Shown here one piece after another: positions 8,294-16,908 of a stretch of 64,000 nucleotides of DNA. Position 1 is the first letter of the stretch. Every line of letters starts with the position of its first letter. A program made the translations under genes and the position numbers. Origin of the DNA: Salinispirillum marinum (GTDB lineage: Bacteria > Pseudomonadota > Gammaproteobacteria > Pseudomonadales > Natronospirillaceae); the NCBI RefSeq assembly GCF_042651565.1, contig NZ_JBHSDF010000003.1; one strand, given 5' to 3'. The notes below the pieces were generated by a model. That model ran no database searches and was not told the DNA's origin. It saw nothing but the letters and a program-made list of their open reading frames with translations.

Positions 8294-8951
8294 TCATGCC
8301 CAAGGCGCAACTAATCTCATTCTGTTCACCCCCATTAAAGAAGGCATCAACAGCGAAGGCTGTAGCCATGCGTTTGCCGTTCGACGTCAACTTCAAGCCC
8401 TGAAAACTAACCATCGTAGCCCCTGGGCTGCGGTGCCCAATACCTATCTGGCACGCTGGTATTTGTTGGACGATGTGGCCTATCAAGGAAAACCGGCTGC
8501 CGAGGACCATCTTGCTAACCGCTATCTCGTCACCATTGCCCAGTTTCATGGCCCACGCCATGGCTGGTTGCAGTCGCAGTGGCAACACATGGAAGCAACC
8601 CTGCGCCAGCTCTATGCCCATGCTTGGGATTTTGACAGTGTGGTGTCGGCCTCAACGTGGGCGGCATACGCCGAGCGCTGTGCAGTGCCCACCGGCTTCT
8701 TCTTCAATGGTTCAACAGGCGACCCGTTAGCCGAACAATTAAAAGCCCTGTATTTGCGCCAAACCTTCACCCAGTTTGTGATGACGCATCAAGGCATGTC
8801 CGGTGCGGCGCTGCAGACCGCCTTTCAGGCTTGGTGCGACGCGCATCAACCCGCTGCACTTGAAGGGCCAACATGGCGTCCCGGTGCTAGCCGTTTGAAC
8901 CGTGTGGTCACCCCGACACAACACAAGGATGAAACTCATGAGCTATCTTGA
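8286..8951 (+). CDS. Uncharacterised protein of the P450/DyP cluster
   Basis: A 221-residue protein without a family I recognise. It begins with a strand-like NLILFTPIKEG and contains YLARWYLLDD, a spacer, then RYLVTIAQFHGPRHGWLQSQW; this order (RW-hydrophobic-DD, then a strand ending in F-G) resembles the pattern in the preceding protein and may be the same kind of half domain. A charged tail follows. GAAGGAG precedes the ATG. It overlaps the upstream gene by eight bases and the peroxidase gene by 14 bases. There is no signal peptide or membrane segment. It may assist the haem enzymes on either side, but this is inferred only from tight linkage. Confidence 0.7.
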   Translation: MADHAQGATNLILFTPIKEGINSEGCSHAFAVRRQLQALKTNHRSPWAAVPNTYLARWYLLDDVAYQGKPAAEDHLANRYLVTIAQFHGPRHGWLQSQWQHMEATLRQLYAHAWDFDSVVSASTWAAYAERCAVPTGFFFNGSTGDPLAEQLKALYLRQTFTQFVMTHQGMSGAALQTAFQAWCDAHQPAALEGPTWRPGASRLNRVVTPTQHKDETHELS

Positions 8952-10518
8952 TCTGAACGACATTCAAGGCAATGTCACCAAAGGCTATGGTCGCTATGGC
9001 TACCCCGTAGCGCGGTATTTTTTTGTAGTATTTACCGATACCCTGGCCGCCCAGCGCTGGCTCGGCAGCCTGTTACCCCATCTGACCACGGCAGCACCCT
9101 GGCCCGATCCGGGCGAACCCGCGCCCGTGCCATTGCCGGAAACCACGCTCAATATTGCGCTCACCTATCAAGGCTTGAAAGCCCTCGGTTTGCCGCGCAA
9201 GGCGTTGTCGGCGTTTCCGGAAGAATTTCAAATGGGCATGAAAGCTCGGGTGGATATATTGGGTGATGACGGCCCCTCTGCCCCCGAACACTGGGATCCC
9301 ATCTGGCAAGATGGCCCGGTGCATGCGTGGCTTTCCATCAATGCTCGGAACCGCGACGCACTGGCGCAGCGCACCGACTGGCTGCTGTCCCATGTTGAGC
9401 ATACGCAAGGCGCCGTGGTGGTACGTAATGGCCACCGTAGCAGTGACGGTACCCTGTTACCCTGGCAAGAAGCCGGAGCGTTAACGGAGCAGGGCAAGGT
9501 CACGCCGAAAGAACATTTCGGTTTTGTGGATGGCATTTCCGACCCCTACTTTAAAGGCTGTGGCAGCCCCGCAGTACATGTTATTGGTGGTGGTAAACCG
9601 ACACGCGAAGACCCTTCCACCGTGGCCGGTTGGGAGCCACTGGAAACCGGCGAGTTTGTCCTAGGGTATCGTGATGAAGCGTACGAATATCCCGCAGCGC
9701 CGGTACCCAGCACCTTGGCTCGCAATGGTACTTTCATGGTGTACCGCAAGCTGCACCAAAACGTCGCGACCTGGCGGCGCTATACCGCAACGGCCGGAAA
9801 AAACTTCCCTGCAGGGCAAGAAAAGCTCGAAGCCAAGATGGTCGGGCGTTGGCACAATGGCGCACCGCTGGCCGAGTTTCCTACCAAGGCCGACGCCGAT
9901 GCGTTTTCTGCTCGGTTGGTTTCCGTACGTGCAGCGCTAAAAACAGCCGACAACCCGGCAAAGAAAGCGGAGTTAGAAGCCGAATACGCAGCGCTCCGGC
10001 AAAAGCTGACGGGGTTTAATTACGAAAATGACCTTTCTGGCAGCGGCTGCCCGGTCGGTGCTCATGTCCGGCGAGCCAACCCGCGTGGCGCTTTGGAATT
10101 CGGCAACGACGGTGCGTTCCAAACCAAGGGCGCGCTGGTAAATCGGCGGCGTTTACTCCGGCGCGGCCTACCCTATGGCACCAGCCCCACCGATACCACC
10201 GACGCTGACGAACATGGCATTGTGTTCATGGCCCTGAACGCCAACATCGAACGGCAGTTTGAGTTTGTGCAACAGCAGTGGATAAACTACGGCAATGACT
10301 TCAAGCTGGGCAATGAACGCGACCCGGTAATAGGTAACCAACCCATGAATGACGCGGGTTTTGGCAACGGCCATATGATGATTCCCAACGCGCATCGGCC
10401 ACCGCATTTTTGCACACAGATACCCCGTTTTGTGGAAACGCGGGGCGGTGAATATTTCTTTATACCGTCGCTGTCTGCACTGCACATGATGGCGCAAGGT
10501 TTGGTAGACCCGACCTAA
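8938..10518 (+). CDS. DyP-type peroxidase, long form
   Basis: A 526-residue dye-decolourising-type haem peroxidase. It has the diagnostic GFVDG (195-199, with the distal Asp198), the proximal haem-ligand candidate His376 in GCPVGAHVRRANPRG and the C-terminal ERQFEFVQQQWINYGNDF. At over 500 residues it belongs with the long class (C/D, also called class V), the group with the highest activity on bulky phenolic substrates. No Tat or Sec signal is seen, so it is probably cytoplasmic. An ATG at 8902 is open in frame, but 8938 is chosen because AAGGA lies eight bases before it and homologous N-termini begin with L-DIQG-V. A strong terminator follows. Together with the P450 it makes an oxidative cluster of unknown product. 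Confidence 0.9.
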   Translation: MSYLDLNDIQGNVTKGYGRYGYPVARYFFVVFTDTLAAQRWLGSLLPHLTTAAPWPDPGEPAPVPLPETTLNIALTYQGLKALGLPRKALSAFPEEFQMGMKARVDILGDDGPSAPEHWDPIWQDGPVHAWLSINARNRDALAQRTDWLLSHVEHTQGAVVVRNGHRSSDGTLLPWQEAGALTEQGKVTPKEHFGFVDGISDPYFKGCGSPAVHVIGGGKPTREDPSTVAGWEPLETGEFVLGYRDEAYEYPAAPVPSTLARNGTFMVYRKLHQNVATWRRYTATAGKNFPAGQEKLEAKMVGRWHNGAPLAEFPTKADADAFSARLVSVRAALKTADNPAKKAELEAEYAALRQKLTGFNYENDLSGSGCPVGAHVRRANPRGALEFGNDGAFQTKGALVNRRRLLRRGLPYGTSPTDTTDADEHGIVFMALNANIERQFEFVQQQWINYGNDFKLGNERDPVIGNQPMNDAGFGNGHMMIPNAHRPPHFCTQIPRFVETRGGEYFFIPSLSALHMMAQGLVDPT

Positions 10519-10580
10519 AATGCGTCCACATTGCTGACAAACACCCGAACAAAGAAACCCACACACTGACCTGCTTGCCA

Positions 10581-10616
10581 ACCCGTCATCGCTCAACAGG
10601 CGACGACGGGTTTTTT
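10581..10616 (+). terminator. Rho-independent terminator after DyP gene
   Basis: A 12-base stem (10581-10592 with 10600-10611, one mismatch) closes a seven-base loop and is followed by a run of six T. It ends the P450/DyP transcript just before the Zur box. Confidence 0.9.
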
Positions 10617-10635
10617 AATGTGATAATATAACAAA
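10617..10635. promoter_or_regulatory. Zur box
   Basis: The sequence AATGTGATAATATAACAAA matches the gammaproteobacterial Zur operator (core TGTTATA-N-TATAACA) at nearly all positions. It lies about 55 bases upstream of the zur start, so zur and the downstream znuA are probably repressed when zinc is sufficient. Confidence 0.75.
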
Positions 10636-10689
10636 ACTTTGTGGGTCGGCCCCTTGGCTACCCAGCTCGAATTGTCTTGCAGGCCGTCT

Positions 10690-11127
10690 ATGAACACCGT
10701 TGAAAAAGTATCGCAGTGGTGCGCCGAACAGGGTGAACGCTTTACCCCGACCCGGCAATTGGTGCTGGAAATCCTAGCGGACCAAGCGCAAGCCGTTACC
10801 GCCTACCAATTGCTGGATCTCTTGCAGCAACGCATGCCGCAAGCCAAACCACCGACGGTTTATCGTGCCTTGGAGTTCTTGCTGAAAACGGGCTCCGTGC
10901 ATCGTATTGATTCGCAAAACGCTTTTAAGGTGTGTTCGGACTTCCCCCATCGGCATGACGCGGCGTTCTTTGTATGCCGAGGCTGTGGCGCCGTCAATGA
11001 AGTGAATACGAAGCATCTGCCCTTGGACGCACTGCGTAAAGAAGCCGCTGAACGCCGCTTTGTGATTGAACACACCACCTTGGAAGTCAGTGGACGTTGT
11101 GCCGACTGCCAAGTTCTTACCGTATAA
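10690..11127 (+). CDS. zur: Zinc uptake regulator Zur (Fur family)
   Basis: A 145-residue Fur-family repressor. The N-terminal winged helix has RFTPTRQLVLEILAD and PPTVYRALEFLLKTGSV; the dimerisation half has the regulatory-metal region CSDFPHRHDAAFF and two CxxC pairs (FVCRGCG and GRCADC) for structural zinc. These cysteine pairs and the neighbouring znuA favour Zur over Fur. The ATG at 10690 fits the family start; the in-frame GTG at 10639 would add 17 residues of unrelated sequence. A Zur box lies directly upstream, so autoregulation is likely. Confidence 0.88.
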   Translation: MNTVEKVSQWCAEQGERFTPTRQLVLEILADQAQAVTAYQLLDLLQQRMPQAKPPTVYRALEFLLKTGSVHRIDSQNAFKVCSDFPHRHDAAFFVCRGCGAVNEVNTKHLPLDALRKEAAERRFVIEHTTLEVSGRCADCQVLTV

Positions 11128-11161
11128 GCGGTCTATGTTGTTGATGAACCATTGAGGAATC

Positions 11162-12148
11162 ATGACCCACGTTTTACGCCACTTGTTTACCCGCCACATG
11201 CTTGTCCTGCCGCTGCTGCTGAGTAGTTTGGCGGCGCTAGCGGTGCCGTCCCATGCCACACCGAAGGTCGTGGTCAGTATTGCACCTCTACACAGTTGGG
11301 TGAGCCAAGTCAGTGGCGACCTTTGGCAACCCGAATTGCTGTTGTCAGCCCAGCAAGACCCCCACAACAGTTTGCTGCGCCCTTCGCAACGCGCCTTGGT
11401 ATTGGATGCCGACTGGGTGATCTGGCTTGGGCCACAGTTAGAAACCGGCTTGGTGAGTTTGTTGCGTCGCGTACCCGAAGATCGACAGTGGCGCTTGACC
11501 AGCGAGCAAGTAGCGTTGATTCACTATGAATATCGTACGGCCGGTACGGTGTTTACCGCAAAAGATAGTCACGCCGGGCAAGCGGATCATCTTGCGCGAT
11601 TTCAAGACCACGGGCATAGCCACGAGGGCGACGATGTTGACCCGCACCTATGGTTGCATCCCGACAATGCGCAACGGGCGTTGCAATATATTGCAAAGCG
11701 TCTCGCCGAGATCGACCCTGCCAATGCCACAACCTACCAAGCCAACGCACAAGCGGCCATGACCCGGCTGGCCGCGCGCCAACAAAAGTGGGCTGATGCG
11801 CTGGCCGACGTTACCCTACCGTATGTGGTGTTTCATGATGGCTACCAGTATTTTGACCGCGCGTTTGATTTGCCCTACGCTGGGTCAGTTACCTTGAATC
11901 CGGAACAATTGCCGGGCTTACGCACGCTCAACGATATGCGTACCGGTTTGCAGCAAGGCACCTTTGGCTGCTTATTTGCCGAAGCGCAGTATTCCGAACG
12001 CTTGGTGCAAACGGTGGCCGATGGCTTCGATGTACCCATTGCCCGACTGGACGCTACCGGCCTGAACATAACACCTGGACCCGACCACTACCTGCAGCTT
12101 ATGGACAACCTGGTAGCAGCCTTTACGGCGTGCCGGGGAACTCCCTGA
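11162..12148 (+). CDS. znuA: Zinc ABC transporter substrate-binding protein ZnuA
   Basis: A 328-residue periplasmic zinc-binding protein with a signal peptide (LLLSSLAALAVPSHA). Expected metal-ligand regions are present: DPHNSLLRPS, a short His-rich loop (HGHSHEGDDVDPH), DPHLWLHPDNA and VFHDGYQYF. The His-rich loop is much shorter than in E. coli ZnuA. GAGGAAT precedes the ATG. It lies 34 bases after zur. The usual permease and ATPase genes znuB and znuC are not next to it nor anywhere in the window, so the importer is split between loci. Confidence 0.88.
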   Translation: MTHVLRHLFTRHMLVLPLLLSSLAALAVPSHATPKVVVSIAPLHSWVSQVSGDLWQPELLLSAQQDPHNSLLRPSQRALVLDADWVIWLGPQLETGLVSLLRRVPEDRQWRLTSEQVALIHYEYRTAGTVFTAKDSHAGQADHLARFQDHGHSHEGDDVDPHLWLHPDNAQRALQYIAKRLAEIDPANATTYQANAQAAMTRLAARQQKWADALADVTLPYVVFHDGYQYFDRAFDLPYAGSVTLNPEQLPGLRTLNDMRTGLQQGTFGCLFAEAQYSERLVQTVADGFDVPIARLDATGLNITPGPDHYLQLMDNLVAAFTACRGTP

Positions 12149-12202
12149 CCTGGCGGTGGTCTTTAAAATATTGCTATGACGACACATTTTCGGAGAGCTT
12201 AG

Positions 12203-12943
12203 ATGAGCCACATGTACCCACCGACGACCTACCGAAATATCATGATGGCGGCAAGGTCCATGGCACTTTCGTGTTCTGTGCTGGTGTTTTTGGCAGGCTG
12301 TGCGGACCCTGAAGCGGAGCGTGCTTCTGGCGTAGTATCGGGCAGTGCCCTGCAAGCGCAGGGCGTACCGGGTGGCAATTTACGCCCGGATGAATTAACG
12401 ATCGAGCCTAGCACTCAGGCCATCGCGCCGGTGATTGATGCGCCGGTAACGGAAAAAAGTAATGTTCTACCCGCCGGTGACACCTATTTAGAAATGGATT
12501 GGGATGAATTGATTCCAGCGGGTTTTACCTTTGACCCCATCATGGAAGCCATTGATCTTGAATCTTACGACATCACCGAGCTGGACGACGCCGATCCGGA
12601 AGCGCAGCGCCTCTATCGGGACTTACAATCGCTTTTGGCCGAAGTGCCTGCCGAGCCAGCGTTGCAAGGCGTTAAAGGCCGTTTGCCAGGCTTTGCTGTG
12701 CCGCTAGAATTTGATGGCGAAAAGGTTTACAGCTTTCTATTGGTGCCTTATTTTGGGGCCTGTATTCATACCCCGCCGCCGCCGGCCAATCAGATGGTGT
12801 ATGTGGAAATTGCCGACGGCTTTGAACTGCCCAGTCTGTATGACCCGGTGATCATCGAAGGTGCGTTCGATGTCGCCCGCTACGACGATGACTTAGGCAC
12901 GGCCGGGTATCGTATGCAGGCCGATCGGGTGATGCTCTACTAG
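12203..12943 (+). CDS. DUF3299 lipoprotein, probable zinc-starvation protein
   Basis: A 246-residue lipoprotein: the signal ends in the lipobox LAGC (about residues 30-33). The C-terminal 120 residues match the DUF3299 family (LPGFAVPLEFDGEKVYSFLL, VPYFGACIHTPPPPANQ, MVYV). The middle is acidic. GGAGA stands before the ATG at 12203. DUF3299 genes are often found with zinc or manganese ABC transporter genes in Pseudomonas-type bacteria, and here it follows znuA after 54 bases, so it is probably part of the same Zur-controlled unit. The conserved C-I-H-T and acidic residues may bind metal; its exact role is unknown. Confidence 0.8.
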   Translation: MSHMYPPTTYRNIMMAARSMALSCSVLVFLAGCADPEAERASGVVSGSALQAQGVPGGNLRPDELTIEPSTQAIAPVIDAPVTEKSNVLPAGDTYLEMDWDELIPAGFTFDPIMEAIDLESYDITELDDADPEAQRLYRDLQSLLAEVPAEPALQGVKGRLPGFAVPLEFDGEKVYSFLLVPYFGACIHTPPPPANQMVYVEIADGFELPSLYDPVIIEGAFDVARYDDDLGTAGYRMQADRVMLY

Positions 12944-12947
12944 TAGC

Positions 12948-14201
12948 CTATTGAAACAAGCGTACGTCGATTCCGAACTGCCACGCATGCCCTTCATCAA
13001 GCGACGGCACGCCCGGCATCCAACCGGCGGTTTTGTAGTGCCAGTCGGCTTGTGCCCGCAGCGGCCCAAATAGCACACGGCTGAAACTCGCTTCCAGCGC
13101 CCAGCCTTCGTTGGCGCTCGTGCTGTCGAACCGCAAGTCGTCCGGCTGTTGCCAGCCATGCCCGCGCAAGGTTAACAACCCACCCAATGCGGGGTTGTCG
13201 ATGATGCTGATACTGAGCGCCGGTAAACTGCGTTCACGATTCTGGTGCAGGTAAAATTCCCACGCCATTTTCAAACCGCGTTGATAGCGCAAATGATGCC
13301 AGCCGAAACTGCGCCCGAAAGGAGTGGGTTGAAAGCTCAGCCGGTTTTGTTCGGCTTCCTGCACCTCGGCCAATAGATGACCATCGACCACATTCAACCA
13401 ACTGAACCAGAAGGCTTGGTTCAGGTAGTCTTGTTCGTCTTGGCTTAAATCATCCCAACGCAAATAACGTTGCGGCCGCTCAATATAGTTGGCATCGGGG
13501 CGATGCAGGTCATACACCCAACTGCGGCACTCATAACCCACAATATCCTGTTGCAACTCGGGTTCGCTTTGCGGCAAGTCATCACGCCCGTTTTCACGGC
13601 ACTGATATAGATTGAACAGGTCAAACAGCACATTATGCGCCTTGGCCAAACGGTAGCGCGGTTGCGCATGATTGAAAAAGCTGTCTTCGGCGTATTGCCG
13701 CCCCAGCACAAACGATGACTCATAACGTGCGGTGCTTAAGCGCACCATGGTCACCGGGTCATGCGCCTTAACATCAGCCAACGCCGCATCACTGACGCCA
13801 TAAACATAGGCTTTGCGGGTGGGGTCTTCCGACCAGTAATAGTAGGCTTCCGAACGGCTTGCAATGCCTTGGTCGCGCAACCATTCCTGCTGCCATCTGT
13901 TTTGCATCCAGCGTTTTGGCTCAGGCAACACAAACAGCCACATGCCAACATCAAGCAGGGCGGGTGCCAGCGCATTGTTGGTAAACAGACTACGCCGCGC
14001 ATATTGACTGAAGGCGTCATAACCTTGATAACCCAATAATGTGAAGTCGGTAGCCTGCTCAATGGAAGGGCTTTCCCAAAACAAGCGTTCGTCAGCCGGG
14101 TTATACAGGGTCAGGTTTTGCCATTGTTGGGCCGCCGCAACGGCACTCAGACAAGCGGCAAAGAGTAACATCAGAGGTCGCAAGAGGGTCATCATCCACA
14201 C
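12948..14201 (-). CDS. Exported protein of unknown function
   Basis: A 417-residue protein with a clear Sec signal (LLRPLMLLFAACLSAVAAA). I do not recognise the family. The mature part is rich in Trp and Tyr, with GYQGYDAFSQYARRSLF, a segment VGMWLFVLPEPKRWMQ and two cysteines (LYQCRENGRDD, GYECRSWVYD) that may form a disulfide. The last 130 residues alternate polar and aromatic residues (WHHLRYQRGLKMAWEF, LLTLRGHGWQQ, QADWHYKTAGW) and end in VRLFQ, which suggests an outer-membrane beta-barrel or a surface-associated domain. It converges on the DUF3299 gene with four bases between. It is followed, on the same strand, by nothing it could be operonic with except the response regulator upstream. 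Confidence 0.75.
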   Translation of the reverse strand: MWMMTLLRPLMLLFAACLSAVAAAQQWQNLTLYNPADERLFWESPSIEQATDFTLLGYQGYDAFSQYARRSLFTNNALAPALLDVGMWLFVLPEPKRWMQNRWQQEWLRDQGIASRSEAYYYWSEDPTRKAYVYGVSDAALADVKAHDPVTMVRLSTARYESSFVLGRQYAEDSFFNHAQPRYRLAKAHNVLFDLFNLYQCRENGRDDLPQSEPELQQDIVGYECRSWVYDLHRPDANYIERPQRYLRWDDLSQDEQDYLNQAFWFSWLNVVDGHLLAEVQEAEQNRLSFQPTPFGRSFGWHHLRYQRGLKMAWEFYLHQNRERSLPALSISIIDNPALGGLLTLRGHGWQQPDDLRFDSTSANEGWALEASFSRVLFGPLRAQADWHYKTAGWMPGVPSLDEGHAWQFGIDVRLFQ

Positions 14202-14252
14202 AGAATTAACAGAATGTCGCCATGGTAAAGCAATGCCTTCGACTTTACGGCA

Positions 14253-14936
14253 TTAACGGACAATTTTTACCGGTTCACTCAAGGCATAGCCACGATTGCG
14301 AAACGCATGAATGGGCAGTTCCATCGCCGATTGCTGACGGATTTTACTGCGCAATCGGCTGAAATAGGTATCCAATTTCCGCGTATCCGTCACCGCGCCA
14401 CCGGGCTGCAAACGGCGGCATAAATGTTCCCGGCTGAGTTCTTCTTCCGCCTGTGCTAATTCTAAGACCAAGGTAAACTCGCCCCCGGTCAGGCTGACGG
14501 TTTGGCCATTAGGTGCCTGCAATTCATGCAGACTTTTACGCAACACCCAGCCCTCGGATTCCGGTGGCAAACGCTCGCATAGGCGCTCAATTAAGGTCGA
14601 AAGCTCCGGCAAATGTACTGGCTTCACCAAATAATGGTCGGCGCCGGCGGCCAATCCCTGCACGCGCTCGTCTGCACTACCGCGCGCTGACACAATAATA
14701 ATGCCAATGGCCAAGCCCAATTTCGCCCGCAGCGGGGCAATTTCGGTCATCGCATCCCCGTCTGGCAAGCCTAAATCCAACAGCACCACATCGAAACACT
14801 GCTTGCTCAGCGCTGCATTCATACTGGCGATGGAATCTGCACCTGTGGTATCAAAGCCAAGGAATTTCAGATAATCGACCATTTCAATGCGCAGGTCCGG
14901 GTGATCTTCAATGACTAAAATGCGGGGCATGTCCAT
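14253..14936 (-). CDS. OmpR-family response regulator
   Basis: A response regulator of about 227 residues. The receiver has the acidic pair in VIEDHPD, the phospho-acceptor Asp54 in VLLDLGLPDGD, IIIVSARG and the lysine in YLVKPV. The C-terminal winged helix reads LTGGEFTLVLELAQ, DTRKLDTYFSRLRSKI and HAFRNRGYAL. The frame is open further upstream to 15143, but the receiver fold starts at MDMPRILVIED, so 14936 (or ATG 14930) is used. It is transcribed divergently from the sensor kinase and their 5' ends overlap, which is unusual. The target genes are unknown; the exported protein downstream is a candidate. Confidence 0.88.
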   Translation of the reverse strand: MDMPRILVIEDHPDLRIEMVDYLKFLGFDTTGADSIASMNAALSKQCFDVVLLDLGLPDGDAMTEIAPLRAKLGLAIGIIIVSARGSADERVQGLAAGADHYLVKPVHLPELSTLIERLCERLPPESEGWVLRKSLHELQAPNGQTVSLTGGEFTLVLELAQAEEELSREHLCRRLQPGGAVTDTRKLDTYFSRLRSKIRQQSAMELPIHAFRNRGYALSEPVKIVR

Positions 14937-16833
14937 ATTTCGCTGTTGTTTCTTGTTGCTTATGGTATCGGCGTTTGCTGGCAGCCTCAATGCACAAGTG
15001 GCCATTGATGTGTCACAGATCACATCGGAACGCGGGCTATCGGTGTTACCGCATGCCCAGTGGCGGTACGATGCCACCGGCCTGTTAAATGCCGATGCGG
15101 TGTGGGCTACCGATACACCCATGCCAAATGGCATCGACGACATGGCGTGGCAAACGGCAACACAGGGCCTGAGTTTAGGCTACCGCTCGGGCGCTTTGTG
15201 GGTGCGTTTCTCGTTAACAGCAAGCAATGAAGAAGACATCTGGTTGCAGGTAAACCCGACGTTTCTAGACCAAGTAACGCTGTATATACGACACGACGAT
15301 GACCGCGTAGAGCAGCTTGCTTCCGGTGACCACGTCGCCATCAACCAACGACCGCTGGAAAGTCGATCCATCATCTTCCCACTGGTGGTTCCCAGTACCG
15401 GCATAGACCTATTGCTGCGGATACAGACCACCAGTGCACTCACCCTAAACGCTGAACTCTGGCAACCCGATGCGCTCTATACCTCCCAACTCAACACCAG
15501 TTTGTTTTATGGCGTAGTCTTCGGTTTGGTGGTGTTGGCCGTTATGGTCAGCTTACTCAGTGGACTCTGGACCCAACAAGGCACCTTTTACAGTGTGGCC
15601 GCCTATTTACTGTGTTTTGGCTGGGTAATCTTCACGCTGAATGGCTTTGACCTGCAATACCTCTTTCCCGAACACCCGAAATTAACCGACTACACCATGG
15701 GCACAGCGAGCTTTTCTGTGGCTGGGTTTTTATTGTTGTTTGTGCGCAGCTATTTACAAATTGGTTCATTGCTTCCTTGGCTGGCACGGGTGTTTGATCT
15801 TTGTATCGCTATCGCCGCGATCGGGTTTCTAACCAGCGCGTTTGGTTCGTACCCTACGCTGGCTCCAATGTTTATGCTGTATGCGCTCAGCGTGTTGCTG
15901 CTGACCATAACGACCTGCATTGCGATGATCCGGGTGCAACCAAACCGCGCACTGCTGCTATTGATCACCTTTGTACCGGGCATGCTGGCGGTACTGCTGC
16001 AAGCCTTACGCAATTTGGGGTATCTGCCACTGAATTTCTGGACCACCCACCTATGGCCGTTGAGCGCCATGTTGCAAGTTCCCTTTACCGTACTGGTCGT
16101 GCTGTTGAAACTGCGCGAAGACGAACAACAACTGCTCGTTGAACAAGAACGCACGGCCGATATGCGGCGGTTCTACAACCTCATGGCACATGAACTGCGT
16201 ACGCCATTGGCCGTACTGGAAACCGCCTTATCGAATATGCAATTGCAACTCGCCGATCAACAGGCTGCACTTACACCACGCCTACAACGGGCCCGTGTGG
16301 CGGTAGCGCGGCTGAATAATCTGGTGGACAACGCCCTAGCGGAAAATCGCCTGAGCCAACTGACCCAACCGCTACAACATGAAACCATTGAAATGGATGC
16401 GCTATTGCACGATGTCGCAAGCTTAGCCTTAACGACCGACCGGCACCGCTTGGTGGTGGATAACCAACTTCACCAACTCAACATAGACGGAGACCCACGC
16501 TGGCTGGTGTTAGCTCTGTTAAACCTGATCGACAATGCGATCAAGTACTCGCCCGAAGGCGGCACCGTAACCCTGCAGGTTTCAGGCAATGGCAACGCCA
16601 TTCAATTTGCCGTACTGGATGAAGGCATAGGCGTAGACCCGGCGAGTGAACCCAGGTTGTTCGAGCGTTTCTTTCGAGCCGCCAATGCCCAGGCACACAC
16701 GCACATCAGCGGCTTAGGCATTGGGCTGTATCTGGTCTCCGAAGTCGCTAAATTGCACGGCGGAGAGGTGTTTTACCGTCGCCGTGATAAAGGGAGTGTG
16801 TTCGGGTTTTCGTTGGCGCCAATTGAGGCATAA
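14929..16833 (+). CDS. 7TMR-DISM sensor histidine kinase
   Basis: A sensor kinase of about 634 residues. It begins with a signal peptide (RCCFLLLMVSAFAGSLNA), then a periplasmic 7TMR-DISMED2-type beta domain (GALWVRFSLTASNEEDIWLQ onward) thought to bind carbohydrates or other small ligands, then seven predicted membrane helices (about residues 185-390). The cytoplasmic part has the HisKA box MAHELRTPLAVLE (His about 420) and the ATPase boxes NLIDNAIKYSPEGG, DEGIGVDP and GLGIGLYLV. In-frame ATGs exist at 14911, 14920 and 14929; I cannot decide between them, and every choice overlaps the divergent regulator start. A terminator follows the gene. Confidence 0.88.
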   Translation: MSIFRCCFLLLMVSAFAGSLNAQVAIDVSQITSERGLSVLPHAQWRYDATGLLNADAVWATDTPMPNGIDDMAWQTATQGLSLGYRSGALWVRFSLTASNEEDIWLQVNPTFLDQVTLYIRHDDDRVEQLASGDHVAINQRPLESRSIIFPLVVPSTGIDLLLRIQTTSALTLNAELWQPDALYTSQLNTSLFYGVVFGLVVLAVMVSLLSGLWTQQGTFYSVAAYLLCFGWVIFTLNGFDLQYLFPEHPKLTDYTMGTASFSVAGFLLLFVRSYLQIGSLLPWLARVFDLCIAIAAIGFLTSAFGSYPTLAPMFMLYALSVLLLTITTCIAMIRVQPNRALLLLITFVPGMLAVLLQALRNLGYLPLNFWTTHLWPLSAMLQVPFTVLVVLLKLREDEQQLLVEQERTADMRRFYNLMAHELRTPLAVLETALSNMQLQLADQQAALTPRLQRARVAVARLNNLVDNALAENRLSQLTQPLQHETIEMDALLHDVASLALTTDRHRLVVDNQLHQLNIDGDPRWLVLALLNLIDNAIKYSPEGGTVTLQVSGNGNAIQFAVLDEGIGVDPASEPRLFERFFRAANAQAHTHISGLGIGLYLVSEVAKLHGGEVFYRRRDKGSVFGFSLAPIEA

Positions 16834-16877
16834 GGTCTCGCGGTTCTTGAGTACGGCTTTTAACAGCTAAAAAGTTT

Positions 16878-16904
16878 GGGTGAGCCGCAAAGGCTCACCC
16901 GTTT
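16878..16904. terminator. Bidirectional terminator
   Basis: A perfect nine-base stem GGGTGAGCC/GGCTCACCC around GCAAA, with a T-run on the plus side and AAAAAG-TTT (a T-run on the minus strand) on the other. It separates the convergent sensor kinase and beta-glucosidase genes. Confidence 0.85.
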
Positions 16905-16908
16905 TGAA

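Noticed and set aside
8121..8621. Minus-strand frame of 166 codons across the P450/DyP cluster
   Set aside because: It overlaps two plus-strand genes with good ribosome sites and coupled ends, and has no recognisable domain.
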